Below, one piece after another: positions 1 through 6,882 of a stretch of DNA of 15,650 bases. Made by a program: the position numbers and the translations under genes. The number at the start of each line of letters is the position of its first letter. The stretch's first letter is position 1. Source of the stretch: UBA3824 sp017541145 (GTDB lineage: Bacteria; Bacteroidota; Bacteroidia; Bacteroidales; UBA3824); NCBI GenBank assembly GCA_947168365.1, contig CAMVLO010000076.1, forward strand, positions 1 through 15,650, in the 5' to 3' direction. The notes beneath the pieces were generated by a model, which saw nothing but the letters and a program-made list of their open reading frames with translations, did no database searches and was not told the origin of the DNA.

Positions 1-6
1 ATTCCA

Positions 7-46
7 TTTGGTCGGGAATCTAAAGACAGACCAAAGAAAATTTTTT
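7..46 (+). terminator. possible intrinsic terminator of a gene upstream of the window
   Basis: A perfect 7-bp inverted repeat, TTTGGTC (7-13) and GACCAAA (29-35), encloses a 15-base loop. It is followed by GAAAA and then a run of six T (41-46). This is the layout of a Rho-independent terminator reading on the + strand, which would end a gene lying left of the window. The stem is short and the loop fairly long, so the call is tentative. An alternative is that TCCATTTG at 3-10 (one mismatch to the Bacteroidota -7 element TAnnTTTG) is part of a promoter for the peptide gene; its -33 element would lie outside the window. Confidence 0.35.
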
Positions 47-52
47 ATAAAC

Positions 53-90
53 GTTCTGCAAAGATATAAAAAAATTAAGAATTGCAGAAC
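53..90 (+). repeat. inverted repeat (hairpin) in the leader of the peptide gene
   Basis: GTTCTGCAA (53-61) and TTGCAGAAC (82-90) form a perfect 9-bp stem around a 20-base A/T-rich loop, just before an A-rich stretch and the ATG at 110. The TTCTGC/GCAGAA core recurs in the stem of the hairpin after the same gene (490-531). The hairpin could be an RNA structure in the 5' leader, a leftover unit of a tandem peptide-gene array, or an operator. The sequence does not decide between these. The symmetry itself is certain. Confidence 0.6.
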
Positions 91-109
91 AAAAAAAATT
101 CATTTTAAA

Positions 110-469
110 ATGAAAAGATTGAAATATTTTGTAGGAGCATTCGCCATCGCTGCTATTGTGGGTGTGAATGTGTGGAATGCAACGAACGTAGAAGTTGGTT
201 ATTCTGCGTTGAATATCGAAGACGTGGAGTCTGTAGCAGAAGGCGAATCTCCATGGGCCATAATTGGAGTCTTTGCTACTTTAGCTTCTTTAGGATATGT
301 CGTTTATGATCATTGTAAAGGACCTGATACAGGACATCTTGTTATTTCTTCTTTTAATATACAATCTTGGGATGATGAAGGTAAGTGTCATGGATGTGCT
401 ACATATGATTGTGTTTCGGAAGGTGACGCATGTCTCGTTGGTGGTGGACCTTATACTGCTGTCTTTTAA
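110..469 (+). CDS. NVEAL-type small secreted cysteine-containing peptide precursor
   Basis: This 119-residue precursor starts with MKRLKYFVGA and a hydrophobic signal-like stretch (about 6-24). Residues 38-46 read DVESVAEGE, which resembles the NVEALAxGE leader motif of Bacteroidota NVEAL peptides (shared VE, A and GE). The expected processing point is after Gly-Glu 45-46. The remaining ~73 residues hold a second hydrophobic segment (about 49-66) and five cysteines (69, 93, 96, 101, 108), with a Gly-Gly-Gly near the C-terminus. An in-frame ATG at 8 exists, but the start at 110 is preferred because it puts the signal sequence at the N-terminus and leaves the hairpin at 53-90 non-coding. NVEAL peptides are typically found near 6-bladed propeller lipoproteins, as here. 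Their function is not established. The match is divergent: the motif is not the literal NVEAL, and the extra hydrophobic segment is unusual to my knowledge. Confidence 0.75.
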   Translation: MKRLKYFVGAFAIAAIVGVNVWNATNVEVGYSALNIEDVESVAEGESPWAIIGVFATLASLGYVVYDHCKGPDTGHLVISSFNIQSWDDEGKCHGCATYDCVSEGDACLVGGGPYTAVF

Positions 470-489
470 TTTATAGTATTAATTTTTTT

Positions 490-531
490 ATAGCAGAATA
501 GTTATTTCCTATTTAATTACTATTCTGCTAT
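490..531 (+). terminator. strong hairpin after the peptide gene; terminator, attenuator or mRNA 3' end
   Basis: ATAGCAGAATAGT (490-502) and ACTATTCTGCTAT (519-531) pair perfectly over 13 bp with a 16-base loop. The hairpin starts 20 bases after the peptide stop codon and ends 18 bases before the propeller gene. The T-run (483-489) lies before the stem, not after it, so it is not a textbook intrinsic terminator. A plausible role is to define or protect the 3' end of an abundant peptide mRNA while allowing some read-through into the next genes. The stem shares the GCAGAA/TTCTGC core with the hairpin at 53-90. Confidence 0.6.
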
Positions 532-549
532 CTAACTAATATTGTTGAA

Positions 550-1710
550 ATGATAATGAAATTTGTATTAATTTGCGTTATATTTTTTTTATGTAGCTGC
601 AACAATAGAGATAATATTGATGAAACAATGATTGTTTACGATTTTTCTAGAGAAATTAATAATGAAAAAATTTCAATAGATGATATTATTGATACAATGC
701 ATGTTATTAAATTAGAAACTAATGATAGCTCTTTATTAGGTATTATTGTACATGTTGAAATTGGAGAAGAATACATTTATATCCTTGATAAATTTCAAGG
801 TGGAAGTGTATCTATTTTTAGCAAGAATGGATCGTTTGTAAAACGATTAGAACATGGTGAAGGTCCGAAAGAAATAATTCATCCGCATAGTATATGCTAT
901 AATCATAAAAATAAAACACTTATTGTAGGAATGAGTAGTGAAGTTAAAATTTTTACTTCTGCTGGTGATTATATAAAGACATATAATGTACCGTTTTATT
1001 ATAATGATATTATTGATTATGATAATGGTTACTTACTATCACAGTTAGCCGGACAAAATAATCAAAAGAAATTTTCTATAATTCAGACTGATTCCGAATT
1101 TAAAATTAATAACATTTTTTATTTATCTGAAGATGTTGTAGAATGTATTACAGGTTATTCTTTTTGTCCTATTTCTGAAAAATGTATTAGAGTTTTTCAG
1201 CCTTTTAATTATAACATTTATTCTATTGAAAATGATTCATTAAAATTAAATTATAGAGTTGAACTTGGTGAAAACCAATTACCTATGGGAAAATTTGATA
1301 ATTATGAATTGTTTTTTAAAGAATTTACACAAGATAAGATTACATTTAGGGGGCAGTTCGCAGAAGTGTCCAACTATCAATATTTTGAGTTAGAAACAGG
1401 CGGCGATTTGTCAATAATTTTTGTTTTATTAAATAAAACGACAGGCGAAATACGAAGTGGGGCAATTGGAGAAAAAATGTCTGAAAAAATTATATTGGGT
1501 TCTAATTTTGCAGGAACTTATAATGACTATTTTGTTAAGGTTTTTTCATGGGAAATGAACAACTATTCAAGGAGAGACTTGATGTGGGAAAATATAGGTA
1601 ATACTCCTAAAGAGGTTGTAGATAAAATTAAAGCTCTAAAAGAAGATGATAATCCAATAATTATTCTTTATAAGTTAAAAGACGTTTCAACTAATGCCAT
1701 TGAATTATGA
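550..1710 (+). CDS. 6-bladed beta-propeller lipoprotein
   Basis: The 386-residue product begins with a short hydrophobic signal ending in a lipobox, Leu-Cys-Ser-Cys, with Cys17 as the likely lipidated residue (Cys15 if translation starts at the second ATG, 556). The rest matches the Bacteroidota 6-bladed beta-propeller family: VIKLET at about 52-57, then a repeated-strand pattern with YIYILDK, SIFSKNG and a HGEGPKE segment resembling the family's typical GqGPgE. The family is found beside NVEAL peptides and is thought to be an extracytoplasmic binding or recognition protein; its ligand is unknown. The stop overlaps the next start by ATGA (1707-1710), so the two are translationally coupled. 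The gene is strikingly AT-rich: 9 G+C of 60 at 1201-1260, by hand count. No good Bacteroidota promoter is visible directly upstream, so it is probably transcribed through the peptide gene. Confidence 0.85.
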   Translation: MIMKFVLICVIFFLCSCNNRDNIDETMIVYDFSREINNEKISIDDIIDTMHVIKLETNDSSLLGIIVHVEIGEEYIYILDKFQGGSVSIFSKNGSFVKRLEHGEGPKEIIHPHSICYNHKNKTLIVGMSSEVKIFTSAGDYIKTYNVPFYYNDIIDYDNGYLLSQLAGQNNQKKFSIIQTDSEFKINNIFYLSEDVVECITGYSFCPISEKCIRVFQPFNYNIYSIENDSLKLNYRVELGENQLPMGKFDNYELFFKEFTQDKITFRGQFAEVSNYQYFELETGGDLSIIFVLLNKTTGEIRSGAIGEKMSEKIILGSNFAGTYNDYFVKVFSWEMNNYSRRDLMWENIGNTPKEVVDKIKALKEDDNPIIILYKLKDVSTNAIEL

Positions 1711-2297
1711 AAAAAAAAATTGAAATAGTTATAATACTTGTATTAATAATAATGATAATTTGTCAATTGTATTACATTTTATCCTTAAAAAATGATATAC
1801 AATTGAAAGATGCTAATTGTGAAGCAATGCAGACACAGTTTGCGTTAAATATACAGAATATAGGAAGAAGGCTTGATGGAGAAATATCAGTGCAAGATAC
1901 GTCTAAGCAAGTATTCAAATTATCAGATGTTATTAACGGAAATAGTCTAATATGTCGTATTTCAGAAAGATATTGTGAGCAATGTGTAGAACATGCAACA
2001 AGTATACTGATAGATCATATGAAAGAATTTGAAATATCGAATGTCCTAATATTTACATGTAGTAATAGTTATCGAAATCTTAAACTTCAAATAAAGGAAT
2101 ATGGTTTGGAAGATTATAAAATGTACAATTGTAGTGAATTAAACATCCCAATAGAGAAAACGATGTTTCCATATTTTATGGTTGTGGATTCCACTTTGAC
2201 GGTTCGCACTGTATATTTTCCGACCAAAAGCACACATGGTACGGATTTCGACTACAAGCATGTGAAAATGATTTATGATAAAATGATAACCAAATGA
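1707..2297 (+). CDS. membrane-anchored thioredoxin-like protein with CxxC motif
   Basis: The 196-residue protein has one N-terminal membrane segment (about 5-26) with a basic N-terminus, so its domain should face the periplasm. A thioredoxin-like fold is suggested by Cys90-Glu-Gln-Cys93 followed by a helix, a beta strand (VLIFTC, 113-118) and a Phe-Pro-Tyr-Phe-Met-Val-Val-Asp stretch, where Pro155 sits like the cis-proline of the TlpA/AhpC group. It could make, break or reshuffle disulfides; the neighbouring peptide with five cysteines is an obvious candidate substrate, but that is inference. It is coupled by ATGA overlaps to both the propeller gene (1707-1710) and the transglutaminase-like gene (2294-2297). 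Composition changes within the gene: about 16 G+C of 60 at 2101-2160, against 23 of 60 at 2161-2220 and at 2221-2280. The overall fold is weakly conserved, so the exact subfamily is not assigned. Confidence 0.75.
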   Translation: MKKKIEIVIILVLIIMIICQLYYILSLKNDIQLKDANCEAMQTQFALNIQNIGRRLDGEISVQDTSKQVFKLSDVINGNSLICRISERYCEQCVEHATSILIDHMKEFEISNVLIFTCSNSYRNLKLQIKEYGLEDYKMYNCSELNIPIEKTMFPYFMVVDSTLTVRTVYFPTKSTHGTDFDYKHVKMIYDKMITK

Positions 2298-4225
2298 AAA
2301 ATATTATCATATTCTTTGCAGTTATTTTCTTCGCATCTTGTACGCCTTCGCCCCTCGATTACGCTCTCGATTTTGCAGGCTCAAACCGTTCAGAACTCGA
2401 ATCCGTACTTGAGCATTACAAGTCTGACCCCGAAAAACTCGCAGCAGCAAAATTCTTAATCGAAAATATGCCGGCGCATTATTCTTATCGTGACAGCACG
2501 ATATACAAGTATTATGCAATCGCTGACAATCTGTTGCAGCAAAGAGACTTGCCGCATACTGTAGTTCGTGATTCGTTGCTTGATGTAAGAAAAAAAATCT
2601 ATCCAGGATTGGAGCGCAACTCAATCTCCGACGTAAAGATTATGACGGCTAATTATTTGATTTACACTATCGACCACGCTTTTAAGGTTTGGAAAGAGAG
2701 TGAATGGGCTGCGCATATAGATTTTGACGAATTTTGCGAAACACTGTTGCCGTACAAAGTAGCAGAGTATCAACCTTTTGATTATTGGCGTGATACATTG
2801 TCGGAGGCATTTTCGCAGAATTTAAAAACACAACTTTACGATGATGAGGAGACCAATACGACTTTTCGTACTGTAGATATTGTTAGGAATGAGATGCTGC
2901 AAAAAGTTCGCCGTAATGGTGAATACATCGATGCTGGATATCCGTTACTTACAGCATCGCAAATGAAAAATATCGCATACGGTCGGTGTGTGGATTACGT
3001 TAATTTGGCAGTGTCAACCTATCGTAGTGTAGGAATACCTTGTTACATAGATGCAACACCGTATTATGGTCGTTTTCGTGCCGGACATACATGGGACGTA
3101 GTTGTTTTTGGCAATGGTGGTGATATGCCGTCACCGTGGGATATTACTTGCGAGCATGGAAGACGTTTTTACCCTGCGCAGCGTTTCCCTAAAGTGTATC
3201 GTTCCACTTATGCTATTAACCGCGACCGTGTCCGTTATCGTAACGAATCGGCGTTAAAATATCCGTTTGATTATTGTCAAAAGGATCTCACAAGTAAATA
3301 TACAAAGACGTCCGATATCGAAATTGATACATATAGAGATATCAATCTTGCTGAAAAATTTTGCTATATTTCCATTTTCAACGGTCATAATATAGAATGG
3401 TCGATAGTAGATTATGGCGAAATAAAGGATGGTAAAGCTTGTTTTAAAAATATCGGCAGAAATATTCTTTATATAGTTCAAGGGTTTGATGGCAAGAAAT
3501 TGATTCCGATAAGCGATCCTTTTATTTTGCATCAAAACGGAGAAATTGAATATTTGACTTTTGACGGCAACGAAACTCGCAGTCTCGATATTCGTCGCAA
3601 ATATTACCAAAACCGCAATGTAGTCGAAATGCGAGAGCGTATTCACGGTGGCAAAATACAAGGCGCGGACAATCCCGATTTTCGTAATGCAGAAGATATT
3701 TTTGTGATTGATGACGTATATGTTAATGACCCTCAATTGGTTAAGTCAGAAAGACCGCATACATATTTCCGTTATCTCTCGCCCGACGGCAGTTATGGAA
3801 GTATTGCTGAACTGAAATTTTACGGTGCTGATACTACAGAAATTTCGGGTACACCAATCGCCAACAAAGCCGCAGATACAGAGGTTATCAAAAAGGCATT
3901 TGATGATGATTATTTGTCCAATTTTGAAACCGAAAATCCCGATGGTAATTGGGTTGGTATCAAAACTGCAAAGCCGCAAAAAATCTCTTTTGTTCGCATT
4001 GTTCCTCGCAGTGACGACAACGACATCCGCCCCGGAGATACCTATGAATTGTTGTATTATAATGGCAAGCAATGGGTTTCAATGGGTAAAAAAGTTGCTA
4101 TGACAAATGTATTGCATTACGATGAAGTGCCGTCAAATACATTGTATTGGGTTAAAAACCATAGAAGAGGTTGGGACGAGCGGGCATTTTTAATCCGTGA
4201 CGGCGAAAGGGTAGAGTGGTGGTAG
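2294..4225 (+). CDS. transglutaminase-like lipoprotein with C-terminal discoidin-like domain
   Basis: This 643-residue protein has a signal peptide ending in Phe-Ala-Ser-Cys (lipid anchor at Cys16). A transglutaminase/protease-like core holds the expected triad in order: Cys232 in GRCVDYV, His265 in GHTWDVV and Asp283 in PWDIT. Residues ~110-215 precede it as a helical region. A middle beta-rich part (about 340-440) resembles the filler domains of similar Bacteroidota proteins. The end (about 487-640) looks like a discoidin/F5-F8 type C fold (GSIAELKFYG, then a VGIKTAKPQKISFVRIVPR stretch). Family members can crosslink or cleave peptides or amide bonds; which reaction occurs here is unknown. 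It is lipidated, so it acts at a membrane face outside the cytoplasm. The start overlaps the previous stop by ATGA. Its composition (32 G+C of 60 at 2341-2400) contrasts with the AT-rich genes before it. Confidence 0.85.
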   Translation: MKNIIIFFAVIFFASCTPSPLDYALDFAGSNRSELESVLEHYKSDPEKLAAAKFLIENMPAHYSYRDSTIYKYYAIADNLLQQRDLPHTVVRDSLLDVRKKIYPGLERNSISDVKIMTANYLIYTIDHAFKVWKESEWAAHIDFDEFCETLLPYKVAEYQPFDYWRDTLSEAFSQNLKTQLYDDEETNTTFRTVDIVRNEMLQKVRRNGEYIDAGYPLLTASQMKNIAYGRCVDYVNLAVSTYRSVGIPCYIDATPYYGRFRAGHTWDVVVFGNGGDMPSPWDITCEHGRRFYPAQRFPKVYRSTYAINRDRVRYRNESALKYPFDYCQKDLTSKYTKTSDIEIDTYRDINLAEKFCYISIFNGHNIEWSIVDYGEIKDGKACFKNIGRNILYIVQGFDGKKLIPISDPFILHQNGEIEYLTFDGNETRSLDIRRKYYQNRNVVEMRERIHGGKIQGADNPDFRNAEDIFVIDDVYVNDPQLVKSERPHTYFRYLSPDGSYGSIAELKFYGADTTEISGTPIANKAADTEVIKKAFDDDYLSNFETENPDGNWVGIKTAKPQKISFVRIVPRSDDNDIRPGDTYELLYYNGKQWVSMGKKVAMTNVLHYDEVPSNTLYWVKNHRRGWDERAFLIRDGERVEWW

Positions 4226-4253
4226 TTTGTTTCCCGCTAAAAGAATAGTTGAG

Positions 4254-5843
4254 ATGTTGCAAAAAGTTTACGTGTCAATATTGTTAATCGCCTTAGTCTT
4301 TTGGTTAACAATGAACTACGGGATTGGACTGTCATGCGATGAGGTGCATCAGGTGTTGCAATGGCGGCAGTTTTGTTTTCGGGGAATAATTGCAGGTGGA
4401 ATTTTATTAATATTTTCGCTCATATTAAAACCTCAAATCATAATCGAAACAATTGAAATTTCGATAATTGCCGTCTGTACCTTGGAGTCCGTGTATTGCT
4501 TGTTGCAGCTTTATGGCGTGTTGCCCTCGTTGCATGGAATTTTCAAGGTAACAGGCTCGTTCTACAATCCGGGACCGTTGGGCGGTTTTATTGCTGTGTC
4601 GATACCGATTTTACTGCACAAAATTTTTGAACCGAAAAACAGTAAAACCGCAAAAATCATCCTCTATGTTGTACTCATAATCAATGCAATTGCTTTGCCG
4701 CCAACATTGAGTCGCACGGCTTGGATTGCAACGGTTATATCAATTGTTTACGTTTTGGTTGGCAACGGCAAACTTGGAGGAGTGTGGGCATCTATGCCCG
4801 CTCCGGTCAAAAAACATCCTCGAAGTTTCATAATATTTGGGACGGTTTTAGTGGTAATTGCTGCTATTTTCCTGTGGCATTTCAAACGCGGTTCGGCTGT
4901 CGGGAGATTGTTGTTGTGGAAAATTTCAGCTCTTGCAATAGCCGACGCACCAATTTTGGGGAGCAACAATTTTGCAGCGGCATACGGTACGGCGCAAGAA
5001 AAATATTTTTCGGACTGTTGTGCTACAGATTCCGAAAAACTTGCTGCAGGAGCACCCGAATATGCCTTCAACGAATATTTGCAAATCGGCGTGGAATACG
5101 GTCTGCCGATATTGGTTTTAGTGTTGGCGGTTTTGGTGTTTTTAATCCGAAAATCATACTGCGAAAAAACATCTGGACTTTCGGGCGCGTTGATTGCAAT
5201 AATGGTATTTGCATTTGCGTCTTATCCGTTGCATTTGCCTGTATTTGTGGCTGTTGCGGTGTTGATTGTTTTTGGGATTATCGTAAGAAATTCGCGCAAA
5301 ATATTTGGAATGATAATCCCTGTGGCAGTGATTATTTTTACGTCGTTGAATTTGGACTCTTACAATCAAAAAGTCCAAAATCTCGAAAAATGGGGATATA
5401 TGCAAATCTTGTATCGTAACAAATGTTATAAAGATGTAGTTGACAGATATTCAACAATATACGATGCAATGAGTTGGAATCCGCGTTTTGTGTACGAATA
5501 CGGACATTCGCTCTACAAAACCAAGCAATATGAATTGGCGATACCAGTTTTGGAAAACGCAGCCCGGCATTCGTCTGACCAGATGATACTTAACATCATT
5601 GGCGAATGTTATCAGGCATTAGGGGATTTTGGTGTGGCAGAAAAATATTATCAACGAGCAGCCAATAGGATACCGAGCCGGTTGTATCCTCATTATTTGT
5701 TGTATTTTCTTTATTGCGATATGGGCAACGACAGTTTGAGGCAGAGGGAATACAAATTGGTTAACACATTGGAAATCAAAACCGAATCGCCTGCAACGAG
5801 GGATTTGAGGAGAAAAGTGGAAGAAAAGGAAAAATGCAATTAA
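4254..5843 (+). CDS. O-antigen ligase-like polytopic membrane protein with C-terminal TPR domain
   Basis: The chosen ATG gives 529 residues; an in-frame TTG at 4227 would add nine. The first ~365 residues are many membrane helices with the Wzy/WaaL-type pattern: GSFYNPGPLGGF (101-112), SRTAW (153-157), a GRLLLW...PILGSNNF segment (217-240) and FNEYLQIGVEYG (272-283) at the end of the large periplasmic loop. Residues ~370-529 are soluble, with at least two TPR-like helical pairs (about 408-475). In known family members the fold transfers or polymerises undecaprenol-linked glycans; other members attach glycans to proteins. No glycosyltransferase or sugar-nucleotide gene is nearby, so a role in LPS synthesis is not supported by context. 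Its neighbours suggest a part in modifying or handling an exported peptide or protein, which is inference. The stop overlaps the signal peptidase start by 10 bases. Confidence 0.8.
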   Translation: MLQKVYVSILLIALVFWLTMNYGIGLSCDEVHQVLQWRQFCFRGIIAGGILLIFSLILKPQIIIETIEISIIAVCTLESVYCLLQLYGVLPSLHGIFKVTGSFYNPGPLGGFIAVSIPILLHKIFEPKNSKTAKIILYVVLIINAIALPPTLSRTAWIATVISIVYVLVGNGKLGGVWASMPAPVKKHPRSFIIFGTVLVVIAAIFLWHFKRGSAVGRLLLWKISALAIADAPILGSNNFAAAYGTAQEKYFSDCCATDSEKLAAGAPEYAFNEYLQIGVEYGLPILVLVLAVLVFLIRKSYCEKTSGLSGALIAIMVFAFASYPLHLPVFVAVAVLIVFGIIVRNSRKIFGMIIPVAVIIFTSLNLDSYNQKVQNLEKWGYMQILYRNKCYKDVVDRYSTIYDAMSWNPRFVYEYGHSLYKTKQYELAIPVLENAARHSSDQMILNIIGECYQALGDFGVAEKYYQRAANRIPSRLYPHYLLYFLYCDMGNDSLRQREYKLVNTLEIKTESPATRDLRRKVEEKEKCN

Positions 5844-6673
5844 AAACGATGTTTAAAAACAAATGGATAGAACGCCTGCTATGGCTTATCTTGTTAGCTG
5901 CCGTGATTTATACGGCGCACAATACATTAAAAACCTTTGTATTGATGTCATTCAAAGTGCCGACCCCGTCGATGGAGCCGACCGTGATGACCGGCAAACA
6001 TGTATTAGTCAACAAGATGACGTTCGGACGGAGATATTTTGATGTGCCGTGTTATGACTCAGTCAGACACGGCAAAATCAGTCGCGGACATCGTTTCTCA
6101 TCGCCAAAAAGAAACGATGTTTTGGTGTTTAATCAGACTTGTTTTCTTGGTTGGGACACCATAGCTTTTGATATTATGAAGTATTTTGTAAAACGGTGTG
6201 TAGCGTTGCCGGGTGACAGTTTTTATATCAAAAATTGTCGGTATTACGTGCAGGGCGTCAACGAGGATTTAGGACTTGTGGAGGCGCAAGACATGACCGA
6301 AAAATTAACCCGTGATACTTCGTATGTTCATCGGGTCGGCATGCCGTATGCAACTTTGCCGTATTGGGACAGTCTTGGTTGGGATGTCCGCAATTTTGGA
6401 CCGTTGTATATTCCGCGCAAAGGCGACACGATACACTTCAACGAAAAGAACGTCCGTATTTATCGCAAGTATATCGAGTACGAACTCGGTCACAAGATAA
6501 TTTGGGACAGTCTTGGATTTCGCAATCCTGACGGCACGCCAATCAATTATCATGTGATGCATCAGGATTACTATTTCATGACAGGCGACAACGCTCCCAA
6601 CTCGCTTGATTCACGATTTTGGGGACTTGTGCCGGACGAATTTATCGTCGGAAAAGTGATTTGGGTGTATTAA
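5834..6673 (+). CDS. lepB: type I signal peptidase (S26 family)
   Basis: The 279-residue membrane protein has one N-terminal anchor (about 14-38) and both parts of the Ser-Lys dyad. Ser46 lies in the PTPSMEPT box and Lys120 in YFVKRCVALPGD. The C-terminal GDNAPNSLDSRFWGLVP box (251-267) is intact, so the enzyme should be active. It removes signal peptides on the periplasmic side of the inner membrane. Two segments (about 62-110 and 136-240) separate the conserved boxes and are longer than in a minimal enzyme, as is common in Bacteroidota. Position 10 bases inside the end of the O-antigen-ligase-like gene implies coupled translation. Being last in this peptide-centred unit, it may be a dedicated copy rather than the housekeeping enzyme; the window cannot show whether another copy exists. 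ATG 5849 is a second possible start. Confidence 0.93.
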   Translation: MQLKTMFKNKWIERLLWLILLAAVIYTAHNTLKTFVLMSFKVPTPSMEPTVMTGKHVLVNKMTFGRRYFDVPCYDSVRHGKISRGHRFSSPKRNDVLVFNQTCFLGWDTIAFDIMKYFVKRCVALPGDSFYIKNCRYYVQGVNEDLGLVEAQDMTEKLTRDTSYVHRVGMPYATLPYWDSLGWDVRNFGPLYIPRKGDTIHFNEKNVRIYRKYIEYELGHKIIWDSLGFRNPDGTPINYHVMHQDYYFMTGDNAPNSLDSRFWGLVPDEFIVGKVIWVY

Positions 6674-6763
6674 AAGGAAATTAAATTTCTGAGTTTTCGT
6701 GTTTTCCGTGGTTAAATGAATTCCCGGTCTTGTGATATTAGTAAAGATGTTTGATAAACTTTT
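6674..6763. other. intergenic gap after the signal peptidase gene
   Basis: The gap after lepB starts with a near-palindrome, GAAAT-TAA-ATTTC (6677-6689), a weak 5-bp hairpin. It then contains TTCCGTGGTTAAAT (6704-6717), which resembles a short phrase that recurs between genes in many Bacteroidota genomes. No T-run terminator is convincing. No open reading frame here looks coding. Confidence 0.4.
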
Positions 6764-6795
6764 TTTGTTTTTAACTTTATTTTTAAATATTTTTG
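6764..6795 (+). promoter_or_regulatory. Bacteroidota-type promoter for the RND efflux operon
   Basis: TTTG at 6764-6767 is followed after exactly 20 bases by TATTTTTG at 6788-6795. These fit the Bacteroidota vegetative promoter (-33 TTTG, about 19-21 bases, -7 TAnnTTTG), with no mismatch. Transcription should start a few bases after 6795, giving a leader of roughly 80 nucleotides before the ATG at 6883. It sits in the only sizeable gap between the two gene groups and points into the efflux genes. No clear operator palindrome is visible around it. Confidence 0.75.
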
Positions 6796-6882
6796 CGCCG
6801 AAAAAATGCAGATAGCAATTAGAAATCGAAGTTAACAACAAAAAAAATAAGTAACAATAATAAAATAACTTGCAAATCTATC

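Noticed and set aside
8..109. N-terminal extension of the peptide gene from an ATG at 8
   Set aside because: It would place 34 charged residues before the signal sequence and run through both inverted repeats. The ATG at 110 gives a normal signal peptide.
537..544. TAATATTG as a -7 element for the propeller gene
   Set aside because: It has one mismatch, lies only 6 bases before the ATG, and has no TTTG at the right distance.
2322..2624. Minus-strand open frames inside the transglutaminase-like gene, and similar ones throughout
   Set aside because: They lie opposite well-supported genes, lack recognisable motifs, and are explained by the codon bias of the + strand genes.
4227..4253. TTG start for the O-antigen-ligase-like gene
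   Set aside because: The frame is open, but the ATG at 4254 begins directly before the first membrane helix. The TTG remains possible, as it lies one base after the previous stop.
4721..5419. A 232-residue + strand frame inside the ligase-like gene
   Set aside because: It is out of frame with a protein that has clear family motifs and membrane helices; the alternative translation is rich in Cys, Phe and Arg and has no family pattern.
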